A DNA stretch of 64,000 bases. Source: JALYNX01 sp035292685. GTDB taxonomy: Bacteria > Actinomycetota > Acidimicrobiia > Spongiisociales > ZC4RG35. The DNA lies in assembly GCA_035292685.1 (NCBI GenBank), contig DATDPP010000060.1, positions 32,098 to 96,097 on the forward strand, in the 5' to 3' direction. A program made the translations under genes and the position numbers. The first letter of the stretch is position 1. Each line of letters starts with the position of its first letter. The notes beneath the pieces are model-generated. The model was given only the letters and a program-made list of their open reading frames with translations. It was not told the origin of the DNA and ran no database searches. Shown one piece after another: positions 17,485 to 25,890 of this stretch.

Positions 17485-19511
17485 CAGCTACCGCCGAACG
17501 GCCCCAAACCACCATCTTCCGCCGCCCGTCGGCGAAGACCGGGATCTGGTCCTGGGTGACCACCGTCGACCACAAGCGGATCGGCATCATGTACGGATAC
17601 GCCGCCTTCACCTTCTTCATCATCGGGGGGGTGGAGGCGCTTCTGCTCCGAATCCAACTGGCGCAGGCCAACGCCGAGTTCCTCACCGCAGGTGCCTACA
17701 ACGCCTTGTTCACCATGCATGGCACGACGATGATCTTCCTCTTCGTGATGCCGGCGTCGGCGGCGTTCATGAACTATCTGCTCCCACTGATGATCGGGGC
17801 TCGGGACGTGGCCTTCCCCAGGTTGAACGCCCTCTCCTGGTGGCTCTTCCTGTTCGGCGGGATCTTCCTCTATTCGACGTTCATCTTCGGCACCTCCCTG
17901 GCCCCGATCGGATTGGATGGGGCAGGCGGGATCAACGGCAACATTCCTCTGGGAGGTGGGCCCGGCAGTTTCAACTTCCTCGCCAACTCGCCCAACGGGG
18001 GATGGTTTGGTTACCAACCGAACGCCGGACCGCTCTACTCGGCGGGCACCGTCATGGACTATTGGGCCCTGGGGGTGCAGATCCTGGGTCTCGCCTCGTT
18101 GGTATCCGCGGTCAACTTCCTCGTCACCATCCTCAACTTGCGGGCAAAGGGAATGCGTTTGCTCCGGATGCCGGTGTTTGTCTGGATGTCGACGGTGGTC
18201 GCCTTTCTACTGCTGTTCTCACTCCCGATCATCGCGGTGGCCCTGTTCATGGTGACCTTCGATCGCCAGTTCGGAACCTTGTTCTTCGCCCCGGTTGGTG
18301 GGGGGGACCCGATGCTGTGGCAGCACCTGTTCTGGTTGTTCGGCCATCCCGAGGTCTACATCCTGGTCCTGCCCGCGATGGGCATGGTCTCCGACATCCT
18401 CCCCACCTTCTCCCGTAAGCCGCTCTTCGGCTACGCGGCGGTGGTCTTCGCCGGTGCCGCCATCGGGTTTCTCGGTTTCGGGGTGTGGGCCCACCACATG
18501 TTCTCCTCAGGGATCACCCCGGTGGCCCAGGCGGCGTTTGGGCTGTCGACGATGATCATCGCCATCCCCACCGGGATCAAGATCTTCAACTGGCTGGGGA
18601 CCATGTGGATGGGGCGAATCCAACTCAAGACCCCGATGTTGTTCGCGATCGGCTTCCTGGCGATGTTCACCATCGGTGGCTTGTCGGGAGTGACCCACGC
18701 CGTTGTGCCTTCCGATTGGCAGCAGACAGACACCTACTACATCGTGGCCCACTTCCATTACGTGCTGTTCGGCGGAGCCATCTTCGGGCTGTTCGGAGGC
18801 CTCTACTACTGGTTCCCCAAGCTCACAGGAAGGCTGATGGATGAGAGATTGGGAAAGACCCATTTCTGGCTCATGTTCCTCGGGTTCAACCTCACCTTCG
18901 CTCCGATGCACTGGTTGGGCCTGCAGGGCATGGTGCGTCGAACCTGGAAATACGCACCGGAGACGGGTCTCGAGCCTTGGAACCTGGCGGTGACTATCGG
19001 GGCGTTCATCATCGCCCTTTCGATACTGGTATTCATCTTCAACTGGTACCGGAGCAAACGCCATGGCGAGCTGTCTGGTCTCGATCCGTGGGACGCCCGA
19101 ACCATCGAGTGGATGTCACCCAACCCAACTCCCGAGTACAACTTCGCCGAGCTACCGGTGGTGACCCGTCTCGACCATTTCTGGCATCTGAAGTACGACG
19201 AAGACGCCGACGGGCGTGCGGTCCGCAAGCCCGATGCGGACGAGATCCTCGCCAAGATCGAGCACGATCAGCTCAACCCGGCCGCCCCGATCCACCTCCC
19301 CAATCCCTCGTATTTCCCGGTCTTCGTGGCGTTGGGCATTCCTCTCATCTTCTACGGGATCATCTACCACCTGACGCCTTGGGGAAAGGCTCTCATCCTG
19401 GTCGGCTTCATCGTCACCCTGGTATCGGTTATCGGGTGGGCGATCGAGCCGGTCGAGGAGCCACATCACGTCGAGGACGATGACGAGAGTGAGGTGGCTG
19501 CCCATGGCTGA
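17481..19511 (+). CDS. ctaD: cytochrome c oxidase subunit I
   Basis: The 676-aa catalytic subunit with low-spin heme and the binuclear heme-CuB centre. Visible landmarks are FTMHGTTMIF (heme ligand His), WLFGHPEVYILVLP (CuB His and the cross-linked Tyr), FGVWAHHMFSSG (CuB His pair) and IVAHFHYVLFGG (heme ligands). Twelve core helices are followed by a C-terminal extension (~residues 570-676) with two more predicted helices and an acidic tail EEPHHVEDDDESE. The start overlaps the coxB stop (ATGA). Confidence 0.97.
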   Translation: MTATAERPQTTIFRRPSAKTGIWSWVTTVDHKRIGIMYGYAAFTFFIIGGVEALLLRIQLAQANAEFLTAGAYNALFTMHGTTMIFLFVMPASAAFMNYLLPLMIGARDVAFPRLNALSWWLFLFGGIFLYSTFIFGTSLAPIGLDGAGGINGNIPLGGGPGSFNFLANSPNGGWFGYQPNAGPLYSAGTVMDYWALGVQILGLASLVSAVNFLVTILNLRAKGMRLLRMPVFVWMSTVVAFLLLFSLPIIAVALFMVTFDRQFGTLFFAPVGGGDPMLWQHLFWLFGHPEVYILVLPAMGMVSDILPTFSRKPLFGYAAVVFAGAAIGFLGFGVWAHHMFSSGITPVAQAAFGLSTMIIAIPTGIKIFNWLGTMWMGRIQLKTPMLFAIGFLAMFTIGGLSGVTHAVVPSDWQQTDTYYIVAHFHYVLFGGAIFGLFGGLYYWFPKLTGRLMDERLGKTHFWLMFLGFNLTFAPMHWLGLQGMVRRTWKYAPETGLEPWNLAVTIGAFIIALSILVFIFNWYRSKRHGELSGLDPWDARTIEWMSPNPTPEYNFAELPVVTRLDHFWHLKYDEDADGRAVRKPDADEILAKIEHDQLNPAAPIHLPNPSYFPVFVALGIPLIFYGIIYHLTPWGKALILVGFIVTLVSVIGWAIEPVEEPHHVEDDDESEVAAHG

Positions 19512-20145
19512 CCTGCTTCACGACACCGCCCCCGACCAGCACGGCGCGGGCCCGCCCAATCCCGAGCACGAGTCGACCGGTGTCGACAACCGGAAACTCG
19601 GGATGTGGCTATTCCTCAGTTCGGAGTTCCTGTTATTCGGGGCCCTGATCTCGAACTATCTGCTGTATTCGAACCGGCCGGGCTACTCCATCTATCCCGC
19701 CGAGATCTATGACATTCCGTTCACCTCGGTCAGCTCCTTCGTCCTGTTGATGAGCTCGTTGACGATGGTTCTGTCCCACAACGCTTTGACACGAGGCGAC
19801 ATCAACGGGACCAGGACATGGCTGTTTGCCACGGCAGCCTTGGGTTCGGTGTTCCTCGGTGGCCAGGTCTTTGAGTTCACGGAGTTCGTCGTCAACGACG
19901 GCATGACGCTCAGCACCGACCCCGCGGCCTCGGCCTTCTACGTTCTCACCGGCTTCCACGGCACCCATGTCGCGATCGGAGTGATCATGCTCCTCTCCTT
20001 GTGGGGCATCGCACGACGTCCGGGTGGGCTCAGCGAGAAGCATGGGATGAATCTCGAATTGGTCGGCCTCTACTGGCACTTCGTGGACATCATCTGGATC
20101 GTGATCTTCACCGTCGTCTACCTGCTGTCGGTGCCTCCCACATGA
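19504..20145 (+). CDS. ctaE: cytochrome c oxidase subunit III
   Basis: A 213-aa subunit III, shorter than seven-helix forms and fitting the five-helix bacterial type. Landmarks are KLGMWLFLSSEFLLFGAL, the conserved Glu region in FEFTEFV, YVLTGFHGTHVAIGV and LYWHFVDIIWIVIFTVVYL. I use ATG 19504 (MADLLHD), which overlaps ctaD by 8 bp; an earlier in-frame start would run deeper into ctaD. It supports the stability of subunit I and proton uptake. Confidence 0.96.
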   Translation: MADLLHDTAPDQHGAGPPNPEHESTGVDNRKLGMWLFLSSEFLLFGALISNYLLYSNRPGYSIYPAEIYDIPFTSVSSFVLLMSSLTMVLSHNALTRGDINGTRTWLFATAALGSVFLGGQVFEFTEFVVNDGMTLSTDPAASAFYVLTGFHGTHVAIGVIMLLSLWGIARRPGGLSEKHGMNLELVGLYWHFVDIIWIVIFTVVYLLSVPPT

Positions 20146-20450
20146 CCACCGAGCATCACCACCCCACACCAAGCCAGTATTGGAAGATCGCGGTGCTCCT
20201 GGGGGTCCTCACTGCGATCGAGGTGGGCTTGTACTACATGAACCGGGAGTACGACCTCGGGGTCCTGAACTCCGTCTCGCTGATCATGCTGGCGACCCTG
20301 AAATTCATCATCGTCGTCGCCTTCTACATGCATCTCCGTTACGAGAAGTCGACACTCAGCCGGTTCTTCACCGGTGGGTTCGTGCTGGCCGCCTGTCTCT
20401 ACACCGTGGTCCTCGCGGCACTTGGAGTCCTGGTCATCAGGGGAGCCTGA
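20142..20450 (+). CDS. cytochrome c oxidase subunit IV family protein
   Basis: A 102-aa protein with a His-rich N-terminus (TTEHHHPTPSQYWK), three predicted transmembrane helices and the LKFIIVVAFYMHLRYE segment characteristic of the bacterial COX4_pro/CyoD-like small subunit. It starts at ATG 20142 in the ctaE stop (ATGA), and its own stop overlaps the ctaG start by one base. It is a structural subunit of the oxidase. Confidence 0.9.
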   Translation: MTTEHHHPTPSQYWKIAVLLGVLTAIEVGLYYMNREYDLGVLNSVSLIMLATLKFIIVVAFYMHLRYEKSTLSRFFTGGFVLAACLYTVVLAALGVLVIRGA

Positions 20451-21259
20451 TGCCATTGCCTCCCTGGCACCCGCATTTCGACCTATTCCTCTTGGTCTTC
20501 GTCCTCGGCTTTGGATACTGGTATGCCGACAAACGGCTCAGGCCACTGATCGCCCCGGGGGCAACTCCGGCCACCCCCGGCCAGCGGTGGCAATGGTACG
20601 GGGCTCTGGCCGCTCTCGTTGTGGTCTCGGGATGGCCGATTCACGACATCGGGGAAACGTCGTTGTTCACCCTGCACATGGTCGAGCACATGGTGATCGC
20701 CCTGGTGATCCCGGCGTTGCTGCTCCGGGGGTGCCCGCGCTGGCTGGGCGACGTCACGCTGGGGCGACCGAAAGTGGCGCGGGTTCTGCGGCCCCTGGCA
20801 GGCCCGGTGTCGGCGTTCATCGTCTTCAACACCACATTCATCCTGATCCATTGGCCCGAATTGGTGGGCTGGATGCTCACCAGTCGCCCGATTCATTTCG
20901 CCGTGCACGCCTGGCTGTTCGGGGCGGCCATCCTGATGTGGCTTCCGATCTTCTCGCCCACCTCGGCGATCCCACGACTCAATCCGCCCGGACAGATGCT
21001 CTATCTGTTGCTCATGTCCTTGCTCCCGACCATCCCGGCCTCCTTTCTCACTTTCTCCTCGGTCCCCATCTACCCGGTCTATGGGGATGCCGCCCTGGCC
21101 TACGGCCTAACCGCGGTGGCCGATCAGACCATCGCCGGCATCATCATGAAACTCGGGGGCGGCTTCTTGTTGTGGGGGACCATTGCCGTGATCTGGTTCC
21201 GCTGGACCAAACAGGAGCGGGATTGGGAGAGGTTGGAATCGACGCTGAGGGCGGGCTGA
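20450..21259 (+). CDS. ctaG: cytochrome c oxidase assembly protein, CtaG (caa3 type)
   Basis: A 269-aa protein with about seven transmembrane helices, of the CtaG_caa3 family (not the Cox11-type CtaG). Typical segments are FTLHMVEHMVIALVIPALLLRG, HWPELVGWMLTSRPIHFAVHAWLF, MWLPIFSP and YGLTAVADQTIAGIIMKLGGG. The His/Met-containing helices fit a role in delivering copper during oxidase assembly. It is the last clear gene of the oxidase operon. Confidence 0.92.
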   Translation: MPLPPWHPHFDLFLLVFVLGFGYWYADKRLRPLIAPGATPATPGQRWQWYGALAALVVVSGWPIHDIGETSLFTLHMVEHMVIALVIPALLLRGCPRWLGDVTLGRPKVARVLRPLAGPVSAFIVFNTTFILIHWPELVGWMLTSRPIHFAVHAWLFGAAILMWLPIFSPTSAIPRLNPPGQMLYLLLMSLLPTIPASFLTFSSVPIYPVYGDAALAYGLTAVADQTIAGIIMKLGGGFLLWGTIAVIWFRWTKQERDWERLESTLRAG

Positions 21260-21286
21260 CCCCGTCCGCGGTCGCCGACCGTCACC

Positions 21287-21583
21287 ATGCACCACGCGGT
21301 CCGATTGGCCGGGATCATGGCATTGGCGACTGTCATGGCATGTGCTCAGACCTCGGGCACCGCGCAAGGAGTTGTCACCTCGGTCGAGGGGAGCCTGGAG
21401 GAGGTCACGGCGTTCTCGATCCTGGTAGCAGGTGAGGAGTGGCGCTTCCTTTCGGTCACCGACGGTGACTATGGATTTGCCCTTCCCCACTTGCGTGAGC
21501 ATCTCCTGACCGGCGACCCCGTGTTGGTCGGCTGGGAGTTGGTGGATAACGTTCGTTACGCATTGAGCCTGGCCGATGGGTAG
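21287..21583 (+). CDS. small putative lipoprotein, unknown function
   Basis: A 98-aa product with an N-terminal hydrophobic segment ending in a weak lipobox (TVMAC, Cys about 19), then a short beta-rich domain (GVVTSVEGSLEEVTAFSILVAGEEWRF by parts) that looks like a small barrel. It starts 27 bp after ctaG and ends 29 bp before the aminotransferase. I recognise no family. Location suggests an envelope protein linked to the oxidase operon or merely a neighbour. Confidence 0.62.
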   Translation: MHHAVRLAGIMALATVMACAQTSGTAQGVVTSVEGSLEEVTAFSILVAGEEWRFLSVTDGDYGFALPHLREHLLTGDPVLVGWELVDNVRYALSLADG

Positions 21584-21612
21584 CGGGGCTCGGGACCAAC
21601 GGAGCACGATTC

Positions 21613-22710
21613 GTGAGGCAGGAGCCAAAAACATCGATCGGTCGGTTCTTCCTGCCCGGGCCCTCCGAGGTGGCTCCCGAGGTGCTGGCCGCCCAGACCC
21701 ATCCGATGATCGGTCACCGGGGATCGGCGATCCATGATTTGATTGCCGAGATCGAGGTCGGCCTGAAACAGGTCTTCCTCACCGAGCGGCCGGTGATCCT
21801 CTCCACCTCATCGGCCACCGGGTTGATGGAGGCGGCGATCAGGAACGGGGTGGGTCAGGGAAGGGTGCTCTCGCTGGTCAATGGGGCATTCTCGAAGCGA
21901 TTCGCCGACATCGCGGCTTCCTGTGGGCGCATCGTCGATGTGTGGGAGGTGCCTTGGGGTGGATTCCACACCCCGGAGGAACTCGCTGATCGACTCTCCT
22001 CAGATGCCTACGAAGCGGTCACCGTCACCCACTCTGAGACCTCGACCGGCGTGATGCAAGACCTCGAAGCACTGGCGCGGGTCGTGGCCCGCAACGACCG
22101 TGCCCTTCTCCTGGTCGACTCGGTCACCGGGGTTTGCGGGACGGAAGTCCGCACTGACGACTGGCTTCTCGATTGGGTGTTCACCGGTTCGCAGAAGGCC
22201 ATGGCCTTGCCACCTGGCATGGCTTTCGGGGTTGCCTCGGAGGCGATGCTGGAGCGTTCCGCAACGTTGCCGGGCAAAGGCGTCTACTTCGACCTGGTGG
22301 CTTTGACCCACAGCCTCGAGGTCCTCCAGACTCCGGCCACCCCGGCTATCTCGTTGATGTATGCGTTGCGGTTTCAGCTGGAGCGGATCCTGGCCGAAGG
22401 CCTCGAGACCCGCTGGAAGCGACATGAGGCGATGCGAGACCGGACCATGGGGTGGATTGGTGAGATGTCCGGGGTGGGAGTCGCGCCTTTCGCCCCCGAG
22501 GGTCATCGCTCCCCGACCGTGACCTGCATCACCTTGCCGGAGCGGCTCGCCGGCCCCGAGGTCGTGGCAGGCATGAGAGAGCGGAACTGGGTGATTGGCT
22601 CGGGTTATGGCAAGTTGAAGGAGACGACGATTCGAATCGGGCACATGGGTGACCGCACCGTCGGCGAGTTGGATTATCTTCTCGACGACCTGGCGGATGT
22701 CATCGGATGA
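21613..22710 (+). CDS. class V aminotransferase, probable phosphoserine or serine-glyoxylate type
   Basis: A 365-aa fold-type I PLP enzyme. FFLPGPSEVAPEVLAAQTHPMIGHRG at the N-terminus, SSATGLMEAAIRN and the Schiff-base lysine in FTGSQKAM (Lys195) are typical of the alanine-glyoxylate/SgaA group. GTG 21613 is the start. The next gene begins inside its stop codon and encodes a phosphoglycerate-dehydrogenase-like protein, so the pair probably supplies serine, with this enzyme doing the SerC step. Alanine- or serine-glyoxylate aminotransferase remains possible. Confidence 0.85.
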   Translation: MRQEPKTSIGRFFLPGPSEVAPEVLAAQTHPMIGHRGSAIHDLIAEIEVGLKQVFLTERPVILSTSSATGLMEAAIRNGVGQGRVLSLVNGAFSKRFADIAASCGRIVDVWEVPWGGFHTPEELADRLSSDAYEAVTVTHSETSTGVMQDLEALARVVARNDRALLLVDSVTGVCGTEVRTDDWLLDWVFTGSQKAMALPPGMAFGVASEAMLERSATLPGKGVYFDLVALTHSLEVLQTPATPAISLMYALRFQLERILAEGLETRWKRHEAMRDRTMGWIGEMSGVGVAPFAPEGHRSPTVTCITLPERLAGPEVVAGMRERNWVIGSGYGKLKETTIRIGHMGDRTVGELDYLLDDLADVIG

Positions 22711-23666
22711 GCGGCCTCTTCAGAGTCGTCGTGACCGACCATGTCTCCGAGTCCGGTCTCGCCCCCCTTCTGGAGGACGGAAGATTCCAGGTGACCCGGG
22801 TCGACGATTCGAATTCCGACGCCTTCCGGGAGGCGCTGGCGGAGGCCGACGGTCTGGTCGTCAGAAGCGCCACCAAAGTCACCCGGAAGATGATCGCCGT
22901 GGCTCCGCGACTCAAGGTGGTGGGTCGGGCCGGGGTCGGGGTGGACAACATCGATGTTTCGGCGGCCACCGAGAGGGGCATCGCCGTCCTGAACTCACCC
23001 GCTGGCAACACGGTCGCCGCGGCCGAGCTCACGATGGCATTGATCCTCTCGGTGGTCCGGCGGGTCGCCGAGGCAGATCGCTCGATTCGCTCCGGGAAAT
23101 GGGAGCGGTCGCGTCTCAGGGGGGTCCAACTCAAGGATCGAACTCTGGGGCTGGTCGGAGCCGGTCGGATCGGGAGCGCGGTGGCGCTCCGCTGCCGGGC
23201 ATTCGGGATGAAGGTCCTCGTCTACGACCCCTATCTGACCGCCGAGCGCGCCGAGGATCTCGACCTGCCCTTGACCGGGCTGGACGAGGTCCTGACGCAT
23301 GGAGACATCATCGCTCTTCACGTCCCCCTGACCGACGAGACCAGGCATCTCATCGATGAGGATGCCTTGTCTCGCATGAAGGCTGGTGCCTTCGTGGTGA
23401 ACGTCTCCAGGGGAGGGGTGATCGATGAGGAGGCTCTGGCCCGGGCGTTGATAGAAGGCCGGCTGGCCGGTGCAGCTCTCGATGTCTTCGAGTCCGAGCC
23501 GCTTCCGAATGAGAGCCCGCTTCTCAACCTGCCCAATGTGGTGCTGACCCCGCATCTCGGGGCGTCGACTGTGGAAGCCCAGGAGCTGGTGGCCCGTGAG
23601 ATCGCCGAGTCGGTGCGCGATGCACTGGCGCTTGGTGACCTGTCGGGATCCGTGAACTTGGTCTAG
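22707..23666 (+). CDS. serA: D-3-phosphoglycerate dehydrogenase-like, short form
   Basis: A 319-aa NAD-dependent 2-hydroxyacid dehydrogenase. VVGRAGVGVDNIDVSAATERGIAVLNSPAGNTVAAAEL is the SerA-type substrate/hinge segment (read in parts), LGLVGAGRIGSAVALR is the nucleotide-binding motif, and TPHLGASTVEAQ holds the catalytic His. It lacks the C-terminal intervening and ACT domains of ~525-aa actinobacterial SerA, so serine feedback control by ACT is absent. ATG 22707 overlaps the aminotransferase stop. A glyoxylate/hydroxypyruvate reductase is the main alternative. Confidence 0.85.
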   Translation: MSGLFRVVVTDHVSESGLAPLLEDGRFQVTRVDDSNSDAFREALAEADGLVVRSATKVTRKMIAVAPRLKVVGRAGVGVDNIDVSAATERGIAVLNSPAGNTVAAAELTMALILSVVRRVAEADRSIRSGKWERSRLRGVQLKDRTLGLVGAGRIGSAVALRCRAFGMKVLVYDPYLTAERAEDLDLPLTGLDEVLTHGDIIALHVPLTDETRHLIDEDALSRMKAGAFVVNVSRGGVIDEEALARALIEGRLAGAALDVFESEPLPNESPLLNLPNVVLTPHLGASTVEAQELVAREIAESVRDALALGDLSGSVNLV

Positions 23667-23692
23667 CCCCGGCCCCGGTGGCGAAGAGTCGG

Positions 23693-24850
23693 CTAGCCGA
23701 TTACGAGGGTCAATGCGGCCTCTTCGCCGGCTTTCTCCTCGTGACCCCCGTCCGCGCTGCGGGCAAGCAACACCGCGAAGACGATGAGGAGAACCGTCAC
23801 GATCCCGATGATGGCGACCATGACCTCGCCGAAGCTGATTCTGACATTGGGCCGGGTTCCGGCGAGCGAGGCGAACCCGAGGATTCCGAGGGCGGTGAAA
23901 ATCGCAACCACTGCCCCGCCTCCCGATGTCAGGTGACTCGACTCCAGGAGGGCCCAGGCGAAGGGGAGCACCAGCAGGAGGAGAAGGAGCAGTCCCGTGG
24001 CTGGAATCTTCAGGGCTCCTCCCAGGCGGCTCCGCACCTCGGCGATGTCATCCCCATCGCCGGCCACGGCCACCGGTACCGCCACGGCTTGCGTGGTGGC
24101 AGCAGTGATGCCGCCGAGCACCGCCCCGCCGAGAAGCATCACCGCCAGTGTCGGGAGAACTGGAAGTTGCACCATGCCCTCGATTCCATCCACAGGTGTC
24201 CCGAAGCCACTGGTCAACAAAGCAGCCGCCCCGATTCCGAGAAACAGGCCTATCAGGGCGCCCAGCCAACCGGTCGAAGACGGGGAATTGCTGAGTCGCA
24301 TCCCGGGATTGGCCCATCCGGCCGAGGCGCGAGCAAGCCCGGCCGTGATGGCGCCGAAGAAGATGCTGACCAAAGCCACCCCGATGATGACCGATCTCGA
24401 GGTCACCTGAATCACTGGCGTGTACGGGTCACTTCCGGTGACCGTTGCGTTCTGCGCCCACCAGGTGGTCGCGATCAGGAAGCCGACAAGACCCAACACC
24501 GAGCCGGTCCAGGCTCCGACCCTGGTAGCGCTTCGAATCCTCATTCCGAGGGGGACCGGCTCCAAAGGCTCCTCTGGCTCCGGCTCGGGTTGCGCAATGA
24601 CGGCGACCGGGAGGGGAGTCTCGAACACAGCGGCTGTGACGATTGGCTCCGGCGAGAGGGCAGGCGCAGCGGCCGGCGCCTCGGATGCTGGTGCCGGGGC
24701 CGAAACCGAGACCGGAGCGCCACCGGCCCACGCCGCCAGCACATCGTCGATCGTCGTCCCGTTGGCGGCAGCCCGGGCCGCTGCTGACCGGCGCACCAGG
24801 CTCTCTGGTGCGTTCAAGGCGGCAGCCACCGCCGGCAACAGATCGCTCAC
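23693..24850 (-). CDS. multi-span membrane protein with N-terminal helical domain, unknown function
   Basis: A 385-aa product starting at GTG 24850. Residues 1-45 (LLPAVAAALNAPESLVRRSAAARAA by parts, then TTIDDVLAAWAGG) look like a small helical domain related in pattern to the peripheral subunit-binding fold. An Ala/Pro/Glu-rich linker (~46-97) leads to eight or so hydrophobic helices with Gly/Ala-rich packing. No catalytic motif is visible and I do not recognise a family. The 3' end is convergent with serA; the stop lies in a 12-bp palindrome (23689-23700). Confidence 0.72.
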   Translation of the reverse strand: MSDLLPAVAAALNAPESLVRRSAAARAAANGTTIDDVLAAWAGGAPVSVSAPAPASEAPAAAPALSPEPIVTAAVFETPLPVAVIAQPEPEPEEPLEPVPLGMRIRSATRVGAWTGSVLGLVGFLIATTWWAQNATVTGSDPYTPVIQVTSRSVIIGVALVSIFFGAITAGLARASAGWANPGMRLSNSPSSTGWLGALIGLFLGIGAAALLTSGFGTPVDGIEGMVQLPVLPTLAVMLLGGAVLGGITAATTQAVAVPVAVAGDGDDIAEVRSRLGGALKIPATGLLLLLLLVLPFAWALLESSHLTSGGGAVVAIFTALGILGFASLAGTRPNVRISFGEVMVAIIGIVTVLLIVFAVLLARSADGGHEEKAGEEAALTLVIG

Positions 24851-24897
24851 GGGGGCACTCTAGCGATGAGCGCCTTCGGCCCTCACCGCACGAGTGC

Positions 24898-24945
24898 CGT
24901 TCACCGTTCACCGTTTTGCGTACTGCGTACTGCGTACTGCGTACT
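24898..24945. repeat. degenerate heptad repeat, locus A
   Basis: Two CCGTTCA units, a CCGTTTT unit and four perfect GCGTACT units (24918-24945), all in 7-bp phase. On the minus strand this reads as an ACGCA-type block followed by ACGGTGA units, pointing toward the start of the 385-aa membrane protein gene 48 bp away. The same arrangement recurs at 55484-55546. Confidence 0.85.
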
Positions 24946-24992
24946 GCGATTGCGCTTCGGATTGATCTCGGAGGGCCTGTACCCTCCCCTCC

Positions 24993-25871
24993 ATGCTCGC
25001 CGTGCTCACCTACCCGCCGATCCCTATCTGGGAACTGGGCCCGTTCAACTTCTCACTGCACGGGGTATTCGCCGCCCTGGGATTCGTGGCCGGTGCCTGG
25101 CTGGCGACACGGGAGATGCGCAAGCGGGGCTTCGACACCGTGAAATACCAGTCATGTCTCACCTGGGGTCTGATCGGCGCCCTTCTCGGAGCTCGCTACT
25201 TCACCTCGCCGGCTCAGATCATGAGTGGGGACTCGTTGCTCGAGGCCCTCAACCCGATCGTCGGGAACTTCTCGATCATGGGCGGCTTTCTGGGAGGCAT
25301 CCTCGCCGGAGGGTGGCGGGTGCATCAGTTGGGCATGCCACTCCTGGCCACGCTCGACATGTCATCGTTTGGGCTGGCGCTGGGCACCATTGTGGGAAGG
25401 ATCGGCGACCTGGCCATCGTCGAGCACCTGGGGAGGGCTACCACCGCGTGGTGGGGGTATGGGATCCGACCCGGCTACGACGTGGCTCCCGGGCACAATG
25501 CTCTGGAATGCAGTGAGGCGACGGTGGGCCCTGATGGGTTCTGTGGGATCTACCACCACGTGGCCCTCTACGACCTGATCGGAGCCGCCATCCTCCTCGG
25601 GTTTCTCTATTTTGCCTATCGCCGTTTCCGGCTCCACTACGGGCAACTCTTCTTCATCTGGGTGGCCTGGTATGGACTGCAACGCTTCTTGCTCGACGCA
25701 TTGCGATACGGCGAGCTGAGCCCCGACGCACAGATCGGGAGTTTCACCTGGAATCAGCTCAGTGGCCTCGCCGCCGGGATCGCCGGGCTGGTCATGATCT
25801 GGTGGATGGGAAGGACCCAAGAGCTGGTGTCCGTCGAAGCCGACCGGCAGTTGATCGGTGTCGAGGCCTGA
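24993..25871 (+). CDS. lgt: prolipoprotein diacylglyceryl transferase
   Basis: A 292-aa membrane enzyme that transfers diacylglycerol from phosphatidylglycerol to the lipobox Cys of prolipoproteins, the first lipoprotein maturation step. It has seven or so helices, with the FSIMGGFLGGILAGG region and the signature-like GTIVGRIGDLAIVEHLG, where Asp replaces the more usual Asn of GRIGNF. The C-terminal RRFRLHYGQLFFIW and RFLLDALR segments are also typical. ATG 24993 has no clear Shine-Dalgarno. A GGAGGG/CCCTCC hairpin (24970-24987) ends just before it and could affect initiation. It serves the many lipoproteins of this window. Confidence 0.94.
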   Translation: MLAVLTYPPIPIWELGPFNFSLHGVFAALGFVAGAWLATREMRKRGFDTVKYQSCLTWGLIGALLGARYFTSPAQIMSGDSLLEALNPIVGNFSIMGGFLGGILAGGWRVHQLGMPLLATLDMSSFGLALGTIVGRIGDLAIVEHLGRATTAWWGYGIRPGYDVAPGHNALECSEATVGPDGFCGIYHHVALYDLIGAAILLGFLYFAYRRFRLHYGQLFFIWVAWYGLQRFLLDALRYGELSPDAQIGSFTWNQLSGLAAGIAGLVMIWWMGRTQELVSVEADRQLIGVEA

Positions 25872-25890
25872 CCGACTGCGATCCGTCAGG
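25867..25890. terminator. short convergent hairpin containing both stop codons
   Basis: CCTGAC (25867-25872) and GTCAGG (25885-25890) form a 6-bp stem with a 12-nt loop. The lgt TGA and the TGA of the convergent LLM gene both fall in the stem. It is weak alone, but it repeats the pattern at 7840-7873. Confidence 0.4.

Noticed and set aside
23689..23700. 12-bp palindrome TCGGCTAGCCGA as a terminator or operator
   Set aside because: It has no loop-forming space and no T-tract; it coincides with the stop of the minus-strand gene and may be chance.
24898..24960. Possible CRISPR array
   Set aside because: Repeats are 7 bp and contiguous without spacers; no cas genes are near.
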